21,730 bases of DNA from an uncultured Blautia sp. (lineage in GTDB: Bacteria; Bacillota; Clostridia; Lachnospirales; Lachnospiraceae), in contig NZ_CAKRNY010000056.1 of assembly GCF_934371575.1 (NCBI RefSeq), forward strand, positions 1 to 21,730, in the 5' to 3' direction. A program made the translations under genes and the position numbers. How positions within the stretch are numbered: position 1 is the first letter of the stretch; every line of letters starts with the position of its first letter. Under the pieces are notes generated by a model. It had not been told where the DNA came from, made no database searches, and saw only the letters and a list, made by a program, of their open reading frames with translations. Positions 7,792-14,268 of this stretch are shown here, piece after piece.

Positions 7792-7833
7792 AAGCAAAGA
7801 TGTTGTTATTCAGTTAGCAGCATCTTTGCTTTT
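7792..7833 (+). terminator. Intrinsic terminator
   Basis: AAGCAAAGATG (7792-7802) pairs perfectly with CATCTTTGCTT (7821-7831). Five further inner pairs, including wobbles, extend the stem around an 8-nt loop. The stem ends in a short T run. It closes the secreted-protein gene. Confidence 0.85.
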
Positions 7834-8179
7834 AATTGTATAATTGATATGACTATTGAGTTAGAATGACATTGATAGCGATAGAAAGCTATATATTACA
7901 GAAGCAGACTTTGATAAAAAAGCATTTGAGAGATTATATAAATTGAATATTATATAATCAGAGGTATATAGAACATGCACAGAGACACTATATTTCAATA
8001 TGAAACAATGGTGCCTGACACAATAAAAACGCATAGCCAAACTTCGCTCGGTATAACTGCCTGATTGTGTCGAAATTCGTATTTTATCAATTATATCTGA
8101 TAAAACTGGATTTGCGGTATTGAAAATCAGTTATAGCCGTGGTACCATATAGACAGTTTCAGAAGGGAGGCTGGTCTAC
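7834..8179. other. Intergenic stretch with a peptide remnant
   Basis: It holds a 30-codon open stretch without a start (7865-7957; IDSDRKLYITEADFDKK then AFERLYKLNII). This looks like the tail of a lost protein that I do not recognise. Repeat copy 3 (8003-8027) and about 150 bp leading to the ATPase gene follow. No convincing promoter was seen. Confidence 0.4.
8003..8027 (+). repeat. Dispersed 25-bp repeat, copy 3
   Basis: Exact match to the core of copy 1, here followed by AACGCATAGCC. Same orientation as the others. It separates the secreted-protein segment from the ATPase segment. Confidence 0.9.
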
Positions 8180-9394
8180 ATGATTAAACGAGAAATTTAT
8201 ATGAGCCGTATCCGTCCTTTTATCGGAAATGAGCTGATAAAGGTTCTGACAGGGATTCGCCGTAGTGGAAAATCTGTCATGCTGAGCCTGATCCAAGAGG
8301 AACTTGCCCAAAACGGGGTCCAACCAGAACAGTTTATTTCCCTGAATTTTGAGAACATGAGCAATGCACACCTTTGTACGGCTGTTGCATTGCATGATGA
8401 AATCCTTCGCAGAACAAAAGAAATCAGCGGCAAGGTTTATCTGTTCTTCGACGAAATCCAAGAGGTGGCTGATTGGGAAAAATGTATCAACTCTTTCCGG
8501 GTGGAGCTGGATTGTGATATATACATTACCGGTTCCAACGCCAAGCTGCTTTCCGGTGAGCTTGCCACTTATCTTGCCGGACGGTATGTGGAGTTCGTGA
8601 TTTACCCGTTTTCATTCAGAGAGTTTATGGAGCTGTATCACACCGTTTACGAAGGTGCAGACGAAAGACAATGCTTTACAAAATATCTGACGCTGGGAGG
8701 AATGCCCTATTTGAGCAACCTTCGCTACGACGATGCCGCCAGTCGTCAGTATTTGCGGGACTTGTTCAACTCCGTAGAGCTGAAAGATATTATCAAGCGA
8801 AACAATATCCGTGATGTGGATATGCTGGAGAGAATTATTGCTTATATAACTTCCAACATCGGCACTACCTTTTCTTCCACAGCCATTTCCAAGTATCTGA
8901 AAAGTGAAGGGCGCTCCGTTTCACCAGAAACGGTACTGAACTACATCAAAGCCTGCACGGACGCATTCCTGTTTTATCAGGTGAAGCGCCAAGACCTCCA
9001 GGGAAAGAAAATCCTGACCGTCAACGAGAAATACTATGTTGCAGATCATGGTGTCCGGGAAGCCGTGTACGGTGGCAACATGAAGGACATTAACCTTGTC
9101 CTTGAAAATGTTGTCTACATGGAGCTGCTGCGCCGTGGTTATTCTGTGACTGTTGGGAAAGTCTCTGACAAGGAGATTGACTTCGTATGTGAAGATCATG
9201 GGAAAAAGCTGTATGTTCAGGTTTCCTATCTACTTGCCTCGGAGGAAACCATCCAGCGTGAGTTTGGGGCGTTTGCCGGTGTTCGTGACAATTTCCCGAA
9301 ATACGTTGTAACGATGGACGAACTGGATATGAGCCGAGATGGAATCAAACACCGCAATATTCGTGACTTCCTGCTGGCAGAGGAATGGAACTGA
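8180..9394 (+). CDS. ATP-binding protein, AAA_14/DUF4143 family
   Basis: A 404-residue protein with the standard two-part layout of this family. The N-terminal AAA domain has Walker A GIRRSGKS (25-32), NFENM, Walker B VYLFFDEIQEV (D91, E92) and the sensor-like ITGSNAKLLSGELATYLAGR. A winged-helix segment follows (TAISKYLKSEGRSVSPETVLNYI). The DUF4143 part ends in a PD-(D/E)XK-like core, DKEIDFV then KLYVQVSYLL. The usual acidic/Lys pair of the nuclease core appears as E-I-D and Q-V, so cleavage activity is doubtful. These proteins are common, often horizontally moved, and their function is unsettled. GAAGGGAGG lies about 9 nt before ATG 8180. It stands alone between repeat copies 3 and 4, with codon use slightly more GC-rich than its neighbours. 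Confidence 0.9.
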   Translation: MIKREIYMSRIRPFIGNELIKVLTGIRRSGKSVMLSLIQEELAQNGVQPEQFISLNFENMSNAHLCTAVALHDEILRRTKEISGKVYLFFDEIQEVADWEKCINSFRVELDCDIYITGSNAKLLSGELATYLAGRYVEFVIYPFSFREFMELYHTVYEGADERQCFTKYLTLGGMPYLSNLRYDDAASRQYLRDLFNSVELKDIIKRNNIRDVDMLERIIAYITSNIGTTFSSTAISKYLKSEGRSVSPETVLNYIKACTDAFLFYQVKRQDLQGKKILTVNEKYYVADHGVREAVYGGNMKDINLVLENVVYMELLRRGYSVTVGKVSDKEIDFVCEDHGKKLYVQVSYLLASEETIQREFGAFAGVRDNFPKYVVTMDELDMSRDGIKHRNIRDFLLAEEWN

Positions 9395-9450
9395 AATGTT
9401 CTTCTTTCACCAGAAGATATGCAGAAGTTCTTCCAATGCCGAGAATGAAA

Positions 9451-9475
9451 AAACAATGGTGCCTGACACAATAAA
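9451..9475 (+). repeat. Dispersed 25-bp repeat, copy 4
   Basis: Exact match to copy 1 core. With copy 5 it also shares the following TATT, so these two copies are the closest pair. They lie 201 bp apart. Confidence 0.9.
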
Positions 9476-9484
9476 TATTATGAT

Positions 9485-9667
9485 ATGTCTGTATTTAACC
9501 GCTGTATAGAAACCGGGAATGTTCTCTTAATACTGGAATGTTGGCAGGATGTCCACCCGGCGCTTGTCAGTATCCCAGTGAAATGGGAATACAGCTCGCC
9601 GTATGGACTTTTGTATGCTCTGAATCCGCCGGATGATGTTATGCAGTTTGAAAACAATGGTGCCTGA
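9485..9667 (+). pseudogene. LysR-type regulator, C-terminal fragment
   Basis: The frame reads ECWQDVHPALVSIPVKWEY then SSPYGLLYALNPPDDVMQF. That is the typical final strand-helix pattern of the substrate-binding domain of LysR-type transcriptional regulators (W-x-x-x-H-P-x-L, then P-V-x-W-x-Y...Y-G-L-L-Y). The helix-turn-helix domain and most of the effector domain are absent. The fragment is enclosed by repeat copies 4 and 5, and its last residues NNGA plus the stop come from copy 5. There is no ribosome binding site before ATG 9485, so it is probably not translated. The family call is from memory of the pattern. Confidence 0.55.
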
Positions 9668-9676
9668 CACAATAAA
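9652..9676 (+). repeat. Dispersed 25-bp repeat, copy 5
   Basis: Exact match to copy 1 core, ending the LysR fragment frame (NNGA then stop). On the other side it cuts the beginning of a reverse-strand gene. It is the last copy in the window; none occurs in the 12 kb to the right. Confidence 0.9.
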
Positions 9677-9736
9677 TATTGTATAAATGTCAATGCTGTT
9701 GTGGTACATGTTGTATTCTGCGTAAATGGTATTCAT
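9677..9736 (-). pseudogene. 5' remnant of a reverse-strand gene
   Basis: Reverse-strand ATG (9736-9734) is preceded by AAAGGAGA (reverse of 9743-9750) at good spacing. The peptide begins MNTIYAEYNMYHNSIDI. The natural frame seems to end where repeat copy 5 begins; beyond it the frame passes through the repeat (IVSGTIVF) into the antisense of the LysR fragment. I do not recognise the family. The ribosome binding site is the main evidence that a real gene once started here. Confidence 0.4.
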
Positions 9737-9830
9737 GTTGTGTCTCCTTTAAACCAATAAAAATATAGAAGCATTTCAATCAGTTCACAATGTCACTTTT
9801 ATTTTGTGTTATACTGTTTTATATAATTTT

Positions 9831-9909
9831 CTTGCCCTTGTTTTTGCCCTTATCAGAGTTCGTAAACACTGGTGGGACGATATAACGCAAGGGAAACAAT
9901 AAGGGAAAG
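9831..9909. repeat. Inverted repeat with 12-bp internal period
   Basis: CCCTTGTTTTTGCCCTT (9835-9851) and AAGGGAAACAATAAGGG (9889-9905) are inverted copies matching at 14 of 17 positions, with a 37-bp spacer. Each arm contains the pentamer CCCTT/AAGGG twice, 12 bp apart. Two more pentamers, in CAAGGGATT (9936-9944) and AATCCCTTG (9980-9988), form a further 9-bp inverted repeat just before the GNAT gene. The arrangement suggests protein binding or recombination arm sites. Confidence 0.5.
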
Positions 9910-10030
9910 CTCACCTGCGATAAACTTTGTGTTTTCAAGGGATTGAGAGATATTTGATAATAAAATATAACAGTTATTAAATCCCTTGGAATATATGAAA
10001 TCTCAATTCAAGTTTGCCGGAGTAATGGAT

Positions 10031-10474
10031 ATGAAAATCAGAGAAGTGAATGAAAATAAAAAGCAGTTTATATCATTATTGCTATTAGCTGATGAACAGG
10101 AGAGCATGGTTGATCGCTATCTTGAAAAAGGTAGTATGTATGTACTTGAAGATGGTAATGTAAAAGCTGAATGTGTTGTCACCGATGAAGGTAACGAAAT
10201 ACTTGAAATCAAGAATATCGCAGTCGATCCAGAAAATCAGGGAAAGGGCTATGGGAAAGCACTAATTGATTTTCTTGCCAGTAAATATGCAGATGAATAT
10301 TCTGTTTTGCAGGTTGGAACAGGTGACAGTCCGTTGACCGTACCATTTTATGAAAAATGCGGATTTGTCCGTTCTCATAATATTCCGAATTTCTTTACGG
10401 ACAATTATGATCACCCAATTTATGAGTGTGGTGTACAGTTAATAGATATGGTATATTTGCAAAGATGTTTATAA
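10031..10474 (+). CDS. GNAT-family N-acetyltransferase
   Basis: A 147-residue acetyltransferase. It has an N-terminal helix segment (KKQFISLLLLADEQESMVDRY), strand ILEIKNIAVDP, the acetyl-CoA pyrophosphate-binding loop QGKGYGKA (70-77), a GTGDSPLTVPFYEKCGF block and a C-terminal NFFTDNYDHPIYE. The whole pattern fits a Firmicutes GNAT subfamily of unknown substrate. ATG 10031 is preferred over 9995 or 10025 because GGAG (10019-10022) is 8 nt upstream and MKIREV is where the family normally starts. It is monocistronic as far as seen, and its upstream region carries the unusual inverted repeats at 9831-9988. Confidence 0.85.
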   Translation: MKIREVNENKKQFISLLLLADEQESMVDRYLEKGSMYVLEDGNVKAECVVTDEGNEILEIKNIAVDPENQGKGYGKALIDFLASKYADEYSVLQVGTGDSPLTVPFYEKCGFVRSHNIPNFFTDNYDHPIYECGVQLIDMVYLQRCL

Positions 10475-10640
10475 CTTCCTTCTTGAAAATATACATAGTG
10501 CGTTTTTTCGAGTCCGTTCGATGTTGTTATGCTTTTGTGTATGTATCAATTGAAGTGATAAACTTTATCAATAAGTCCGGGAAGGCGCATGGCAGGGGGA
10601 TTTTCGGACATGGATTAGCTAGAACTGTATGAGATTAGGC

Positions 10641-10670
10641 TTGAATAACAGTATTTCCGGGAAATATAAT
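10641..10670 (+). promoter_or_regulatory. Predicted sigma-A promoter of the P-type ATPase operon
   Basis: TTGAAT (10641-10646), an 18-bp spacer and a perfect TATAAT (10665-10670), 58 bp before the DUF6110-like start codon. No metal-responsive operator was recognised. Confidence 0.6.
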
Positions 10671-10727
10671 GTTTCTTGTAAGTAAACTTTAATTAGATTT
10701 TTTTTAAATATACAGGAGGAAAACATT

Positions 10728-11066
10728 ATGTCATTTAATTGGAAGGCTTCAGGTTTATTCGCAGCAGGTGTTGCTTTTGGTACAGCAGGTATCAAGATTT
10801 TATCAAGCAAGGATGCTAAGCGTGCTTATACACAGTGTACAGCAGCAGCGCTTCGTGCTAAGGATTGTGTTATGAAGACTGTTAATACTGTTCAGGAGAA
10901 TGCAGAGGATATTCTTGCTGAGGCTAAGAGCATCAACGAGGAGCGCGAGGCTAAGGCTGAGGCTGCTAAGGTTTCGGATGCATCTGAGGATGTATGCGAG
11001 TGTGCTAAGGCTGATAAGCAGGAAGCAGAGCAGGCTGAGGTTACAGCAGAGACTGCTGAGGCATAG
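10728..11066 (+). CDS. DUF6110-like small protein, partner of P-type ATPase
   Basis: A 112-residue protein. A short hydrophobic N-terminal segment (SGLFAAGVAFGTAGIKIL) precedes SSKDAKRAYTQCTAAALRAKDCVM, then an Ala/Glu/Lys-rich helical tail containing C-x-C in EDVCECAKAD. It resembles DUF6110 proteins that sit directly before heavy-metal ATPases in Clostridia (recalled, not checked). The hydrophobic start could anchor it at the membrane, and the cysteines could deliver or sense metal; both ideas are inference. AGGAGG lies 8 nt before the ATG. It is 18 nt upstream of the ATPase gene and cotranscribed from the 10641 promoter. Confidence 0.7.
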   Translation: MSFNWKASGLFAAGVAFGTAGIKILSSKDAKRAYTQCTAAALRAKDCVMKTVNTVQENAEDILAEAKSINEEREAKAEAAKVSDASEDVCECAKADKQEAEQAEVTAETAEA

Positions 11067-11084
11067 AAGATAAGAGGCGGTCAT

Positions 11085-13166
11085 ATGAAATTTACGATTA
11101 AGCATGAGTCAAGAGGACGTATGCGTGTTCATATGGAGCAGTACCGCATGACATATGAGCAGGCGGACACTCTGCTTTATGTGATTCACAATCACAGGAA
11201 TGTTACCTTTGTAAAGGTTTATGACAGGACGGCTGATGCTGTGATTGAGTATGTAGGAGACAGAGAGCAGATTATAGAGCTGCTACGCCACTTTCATTAT
11301 GAGAGCGCCAATGTGCCACAGACTGTTATCAAGACATCAGGAAGAGAGCTTAATAATTCATATCAGGAAAAACTTATCGGAAGTGTTGTCTGGCATTACA
11401 GTAAAAAGCTCCTGCTGCCTTGGCCAATCAGGACAGCGCTTACTGTTGGACGCTCTATAAAGTATATTGGAATTGGGCTTAAGTGTCTGTTGCAGAGAAA
11501 AATAGAGGTGCCGGTGCTTGATGCTACTGCCATCACGGTTTCGCTTGTCACAAAGGATTTTTCTACCGCAAGCTCTATTATGTTTCTGCTTGGAATAGGT
11601 GAGCTTTTGGAGGAATGGACACACAAGAAGTCTGTTGATGACCTGGCCAGAAGCATGTCGCTTAATGTGAGCAAGGTATGGCTCAAGACACCTGAGAATC
11701 AGGAGATACTCGTTGAGTCTTCAAAGATTGAAAAGGGCGACAGGGTTGTTGTCCACATGGGAAATGTCATACCGTTCGACGGAGAGGTCTTAGATGGCGA
11801 TGCGATGGTCAATCAGGCTTCCCTGACAGGTGAGTCGGTTCCGGTTCAAAGAACTGTCGGCAATACTGTGTTTGCAGGCACTGTTGTCGAGGAGGGCGAG
11901 ATTACTATCAGGGTCAAGGAGGTTGAAGGAAACAACCGTTTTGACCAGATTGTTACTATGATAGAGGAGTCCGAAAAGCTTAAATCTGAGCTGGAGGGAA
12001 AGGCTGAGCACTATGCTGACAAGCTTGTGCCGTGGACGCTTGGAGCTACAGGGCTTACATATCTTCTGACAAGAAATGTGACAAAGGCTATGTCAATTCT
12101 CATGGTGGATTTCTGCTGTGCACTCAAGCTTGCTATGCCAATCTCAGTGCTTTCTGCTATCAGAGAGGCAAGCCTTTATAATGTAACAGTAAAGGGAGGA
12201 AAGTTCCTTGAGGCTGTTGCGGAGGCTGATACCATCGTCTTTGACAAGACCGGTACACTCACAAAGGCACATCCGACTGTGGTTGATGTGGTGAACTTCA
12301 ATGATGAGTATTCATCTGATGACATGCTTCGTGTAGCAGCCTGTCTGGAGGAGCATTTCCCTCATTCCATGGCAAAGGCAGTGGTAGACGCTGCTTCTAA
12401 GAAGGGGCTTTCCCACGAGGAAATGCATACAAAGGTGGAGTATATTGTGGCTCATGGAATTGCAACCTCAATCAATGGAAAACGTACTGTTATCGGAAGC
12501 TATCATTTCGTCTTTGAGGATGAAAAATGTGTTGTTCCTGCAGGAAAGGAGCCACTGTTTGAGTCGCTTCCGCTGTATTATTCGCACCTGTATCTGGCTA
12601 TTGAGGGTAAGCTTTCGGCAGTTATCTGTATTGAGGATCCTCTGCGTGATGAGGCAGCGGCGGTTGTTACTTCATTAAAGAAGGCGGGCATATCAAAGGT
12701 TGTCATGATGACAGGCGACAGTGAGCGTACAGCTTCTGTCATTGCGAAAAAAGTAGGTGTAGATGAATACTACGCCGAGGTTTTACCTGAGGACAAGGCT
12801 GCCTTTGTGGAGAGAGAAAAGGCTAAGGGCAGAAAGGTCATTATGATTGGTGACGGCATAAATGATTCACCGGCTCTTTCTGCAGCAAATGTCGGTATTG
12901 CAATCAGTGATGGTGCTGAAATTGCACGCGAGATTGCTGATATTACGGTGGGCTCTGACGATCTCTACCAGATTGTAACTCTTAAATATATAAGTAATGC
13001 TCTTATGAAACGTATAAAGAGCAACTATCGAAAGATTGTTGGTTTTAACTCAGGGCTCATTGCTCTTGGTGTGGCAGGAGTGCTTCCGCCGACTACGACA
13101 GCACTTTTGCACAATGGATCGACAATTCTTATCAGTGTGAACAGTATGAAGAATCTGCTTGAATAG
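11085..13166 (+). CDS. P1B-type heavy-metal ATPase with FCC metal-site motif
   Basis: A 693-residue P-type ATPase. The N-terminal domain (about 1-75, starting FTIKHESRGRMRVHM) matches the cysteine-free HMA_2 type, not the classic GMTCxxC domain. Core motifs are all present: actuator LTGESVPV (about 247-254), phosphorylation site DKTGTLT with D387, FPHSMAKA as the HP-like motif, MTGDSERTA, and GDGINDSP (about 589-596). In the ion-binding helix the usual CPC or SPC is replaced by FCC (343-345) in DFCCALKLAMP. The transported metal therefore cannot be assigned by the standard P1B subclasses. Iron, manganese, zinc or copper efflux are all possible. It follows the DUF6110-like gene closely, with GAGGCGG as ribosome binding site. 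The palindromic element begins 16 nt after the stop. Confidence 0.9.
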   Translation: MKFTIKHESRGRMRVHMEQYRMTYEQADTLLYVIHNHRNVTFVKVYDRTADAVIEYVGDREQIIELLRHFHYESANVPQTVIKTSGRELNNSYQEKLIGSVVWHYSKKLLLPWPIRTALTVGRSIKYIGIGLKCLLQRKIEVPVLDATAITVSLVTKDFSTASSIMFLLGIGELLEEWTHKKSVDDLARSMSLNVSKVWLKTPENQEILVESSKIEKGDRVVVHMGNVIPFDGEVLDGDAMVNQASLTGESVPVQRTVGNTVFAGTVVEEGEITIRVKEVEGNNRFDQIVTMIEESEKLKSELEGKAEHYADKLVPWTLGATGLTYLLTRNVTKAMSILMVDFCCALKLAMPISVLSAIREASLYNVTVKGGKFLEAVAEADTIVFDKTGTLTKAHPTVVDVVNFNDEYSSDDMLRVAACLEEHFPHSMAKAVVDAASKKGLSHEEMHTKVEYIVAHGIATSINGKRTVIGSYHFVFEDEKCVVPAGKEPLFESLPLYYSHLYLAIEGKLSAVICIEDPLRDEAAAVVTSLKKAGISKVVMMTGDSERTASVIAKKVGVDEYYAEVLPEDKAAFVEREKAKGRKVIMIGDGINDSPALSAANVGIAISDGAEIAREIADITVGSDDLYQIVTLKYISNALMKRIKSNYRKIVGFNSGLIALGVAGVLPPTTTALLHNGSTILISVNSMKNLLE

Positions 13167-13182
13167 ATTTTGGATGTAGTAC

Positions 13183-13451
13183 GGGGCGCTGCCGCGGGTA
13201 CCGCGATGGCACACGCACTATCCCGCGTGCTACGCTTCGTGGGTAAGATACTGTACGAAATTATGCTTGAAGGGTTTCTATGCTTGACGAAACCGTCGAA
13301 ACGCGCCGTCCGTGGCGCGGTTCTCCTCGCCCCTGCGTCCTTGCAGGGGCGTTTCTGTGCTTTGCGGCATAATTTCTACAGTTTCTAACCCACTGCGCTA
13401 TTCGCTTGCGGGATAGCACTAGTGCCACCGCGGTGCCCGCGGCAGCGTCCC
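13183..13451. repeat. GC-rich palindromic element with three internal hairpins
   Basis: Arms of about 84 bp (13183-13266 and 13367-13451) are inverted copies. The outer 30 bp match at 27 positions (centred on CGCTGCCGCGGG), followed by a shared CTATCCCGC, GTGGGT, ACTGTA and a perfect inner GAAATTATGC/GCATAATTTC. Between the arms lie three stem-loops: GGTTTC/GAAACC (13273-13294), CGCGCC/GGCGCG (13302-13319) and CGCCCCTGC/GCAGGGGCG (13328-13351). The element is far more GC-rich than its surroundings. An open frame across it (13170-13388) is judged accidental. It could be a non-autonomous mobile repeat, a structured RNA or a terminator-like unit. Confidence 0.8.
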
Positions 13452-13534
13452 TTACGTTGTGGTGGAAATAATGTAGGAATTGTGATAAACTAACTCATAT
13501 GTAGTGCAGATTATTTTTATATGAGGTCAGATTA

Positions 13535-13804
13535 GTGAAGGTTGAAGAGGTTATAAGCAGGGTTGCAGAGCTTTGCAGACAGTATGATGCCAAAAAGGTA
13601 ATTTTATATGGTTCAAGAGCTAAAGGTACTGCATTGGAACGCAGTGATATTGATATAGCGGTATCGGGAGTGAAGGATTTTGATACGCTTTCTGATGAAG
13701 TGGAGGACTTACCTACCTTGTACAGTGTTGATTTACTGAATTTGGATGCATGCAGGAATGATTTATTATTGGAGGATATCAGACAGTATGGACGCAAAAT
13801 TTGA
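13535..13804 (+). CDS. MNT-type minimal nucleotidyltransferase (antitoxin-like)
   Basis: An 89-residue protein with the polymerase-beta-like signature GSRAKGTALERSDID (G26, S27, D38, D40), which is exactly GS-X10-DXD. The following strand ends in YSVDLLNLD, where the third acidic residue is expected. Such proteins (HI0073/MntA) pair with a HEPN or NTase-substrate-binding partner. In the MntA-HepT system the nucleotidyltransferase AMPylates and silences the HEPN RNase toxin. The start is GTG 13535, supported by GAGG (13523-13526) 8 nt upstream; no ATG is available. It overlaps the partner gene by 17 nt. Confidence 0.85.
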   Translation: MKVEEVISRVAELCRQYDAKKVILYGSRAKGTALERSDIDIAVSGVKDFDTLSDEVEDLPTLYSVDLLNLDACRNDLLLEDIRQYGRKI

Positions 13805-14195
13805 GAGACGTTTTAAATCTTTTTATAATTCACTAGATGCGTTAGCTGAGGCCAGGCAGAGAGACCTTTCCGATTCGTTTGTTTTGAGTGGTACAAGTGC
13901 TAAATTTAGCATTACTTTTGATTTATCGTGGAAGGTAATGAAAGATATTCTGGTACAATATTATTCGATAACCGGGTTTGTTACAGGTTCACCGCGAGAG
14001 GTGTTACGTGAATCCTTCAAGGCAAAGCTGATTTCTGATGATGCGTGGATGGATATGCTTAAGGTCAGAAATGAACTTGCACATGACTATGATTGTGAGG
14101 TTGTAAGGACACATTGTAATACAATTGTTGAAAAATATATTGATTTGTTTTATGATTTTAAGAATACGATAGATGAATTATTGAAGGTTGGATAA
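13788..14195 (+). CDS. HI0074/HepT-like partner of the nucleotidyltransferase
   Basis: A 135-residue all-helical protein of the nucleotidyltransferase-substrate-binding type (HI0074): FERRFKSFYNSLDAL, FSITFDLSWKVMKDIL, GSPREVLRESFKAKLI and WMDMLKVRNELAHDYD. The last block contains R94-x4-H99-x-Y101, the RX4HXY motif of HEPN RNase toxins such as HepT, so a toxin role is plausible. HI0074-type members are not all shown to be RNases. ATG 13788 overlaps the upstream gene and has GGAGG (13771-13775) 12 nt away; the earlier in-frame ATG (13746) would add a stretch unlike the family. Together the pair is a likely type VII-like toxin-antitoxin module. Confidence 0.8.
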   Translation: MDAKFERRFKSFYNSLDALAEARQRDLSDSFVLSGTSAKFSITFDLSWKVMKDILVQYYSITGFVTGSPREVLRESFKAKLISDDAWMDMLKVRNELAHDYDCEVVRTHCNTIVEKYIDLFYDFKNTIDELLKVG

Positions 14196-14268
14196 ATTTT
14201 TACGTAGATATATCTAATGCACAAAATTAACACAATATAGTAATAAAAACATAGAATTAAAGATAGCG

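Larger units (their letters stand above)
9395..9985. other. Fragment zone between the ATPase and GNAT genes
   Basis: It starts with a short open stretch (VLLSPEDMQKFFQCRE, stop at 9448) that reads like the tail of an unknown protein. Repeat copy 4, a LysR fragment, repeat copy 5, the start of a reverse-strand gene (9677-9736), and an inverted repeat and hairpin (9831-9988) follow. No intact gene is present. Confidence 0.5.

Noticed and set aside
8180..9394. AAA_14/DUF4143 ATPase as a defence gene
   Set aside because: The family is widespread with no established defence role, and no partner gene is present between the flanking repeats.
9397..9474. Short frame ending in the residues KQWCLTQ within repeat copy 4
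   Set aside because: The tail is just a translation of the repeat; an out-of-frame reading (VLLSPEDMQKFF) looks more protein-like, and neither has a ribosome binding site.
1411..9676. CRISPR-like array formed by the 25-bp repeats
   Set aside because: Spacings range from 176 bp to about 4.7 kb, spacers contain genes, and no cas gene is present.
13170..13388. 72-codon open frame across the palindromic element
   Set aside because: It lies wholly in inverted-repeat DNA, has an unlikely composition and no ribosome binding site; the folding structure explains the sequence better.
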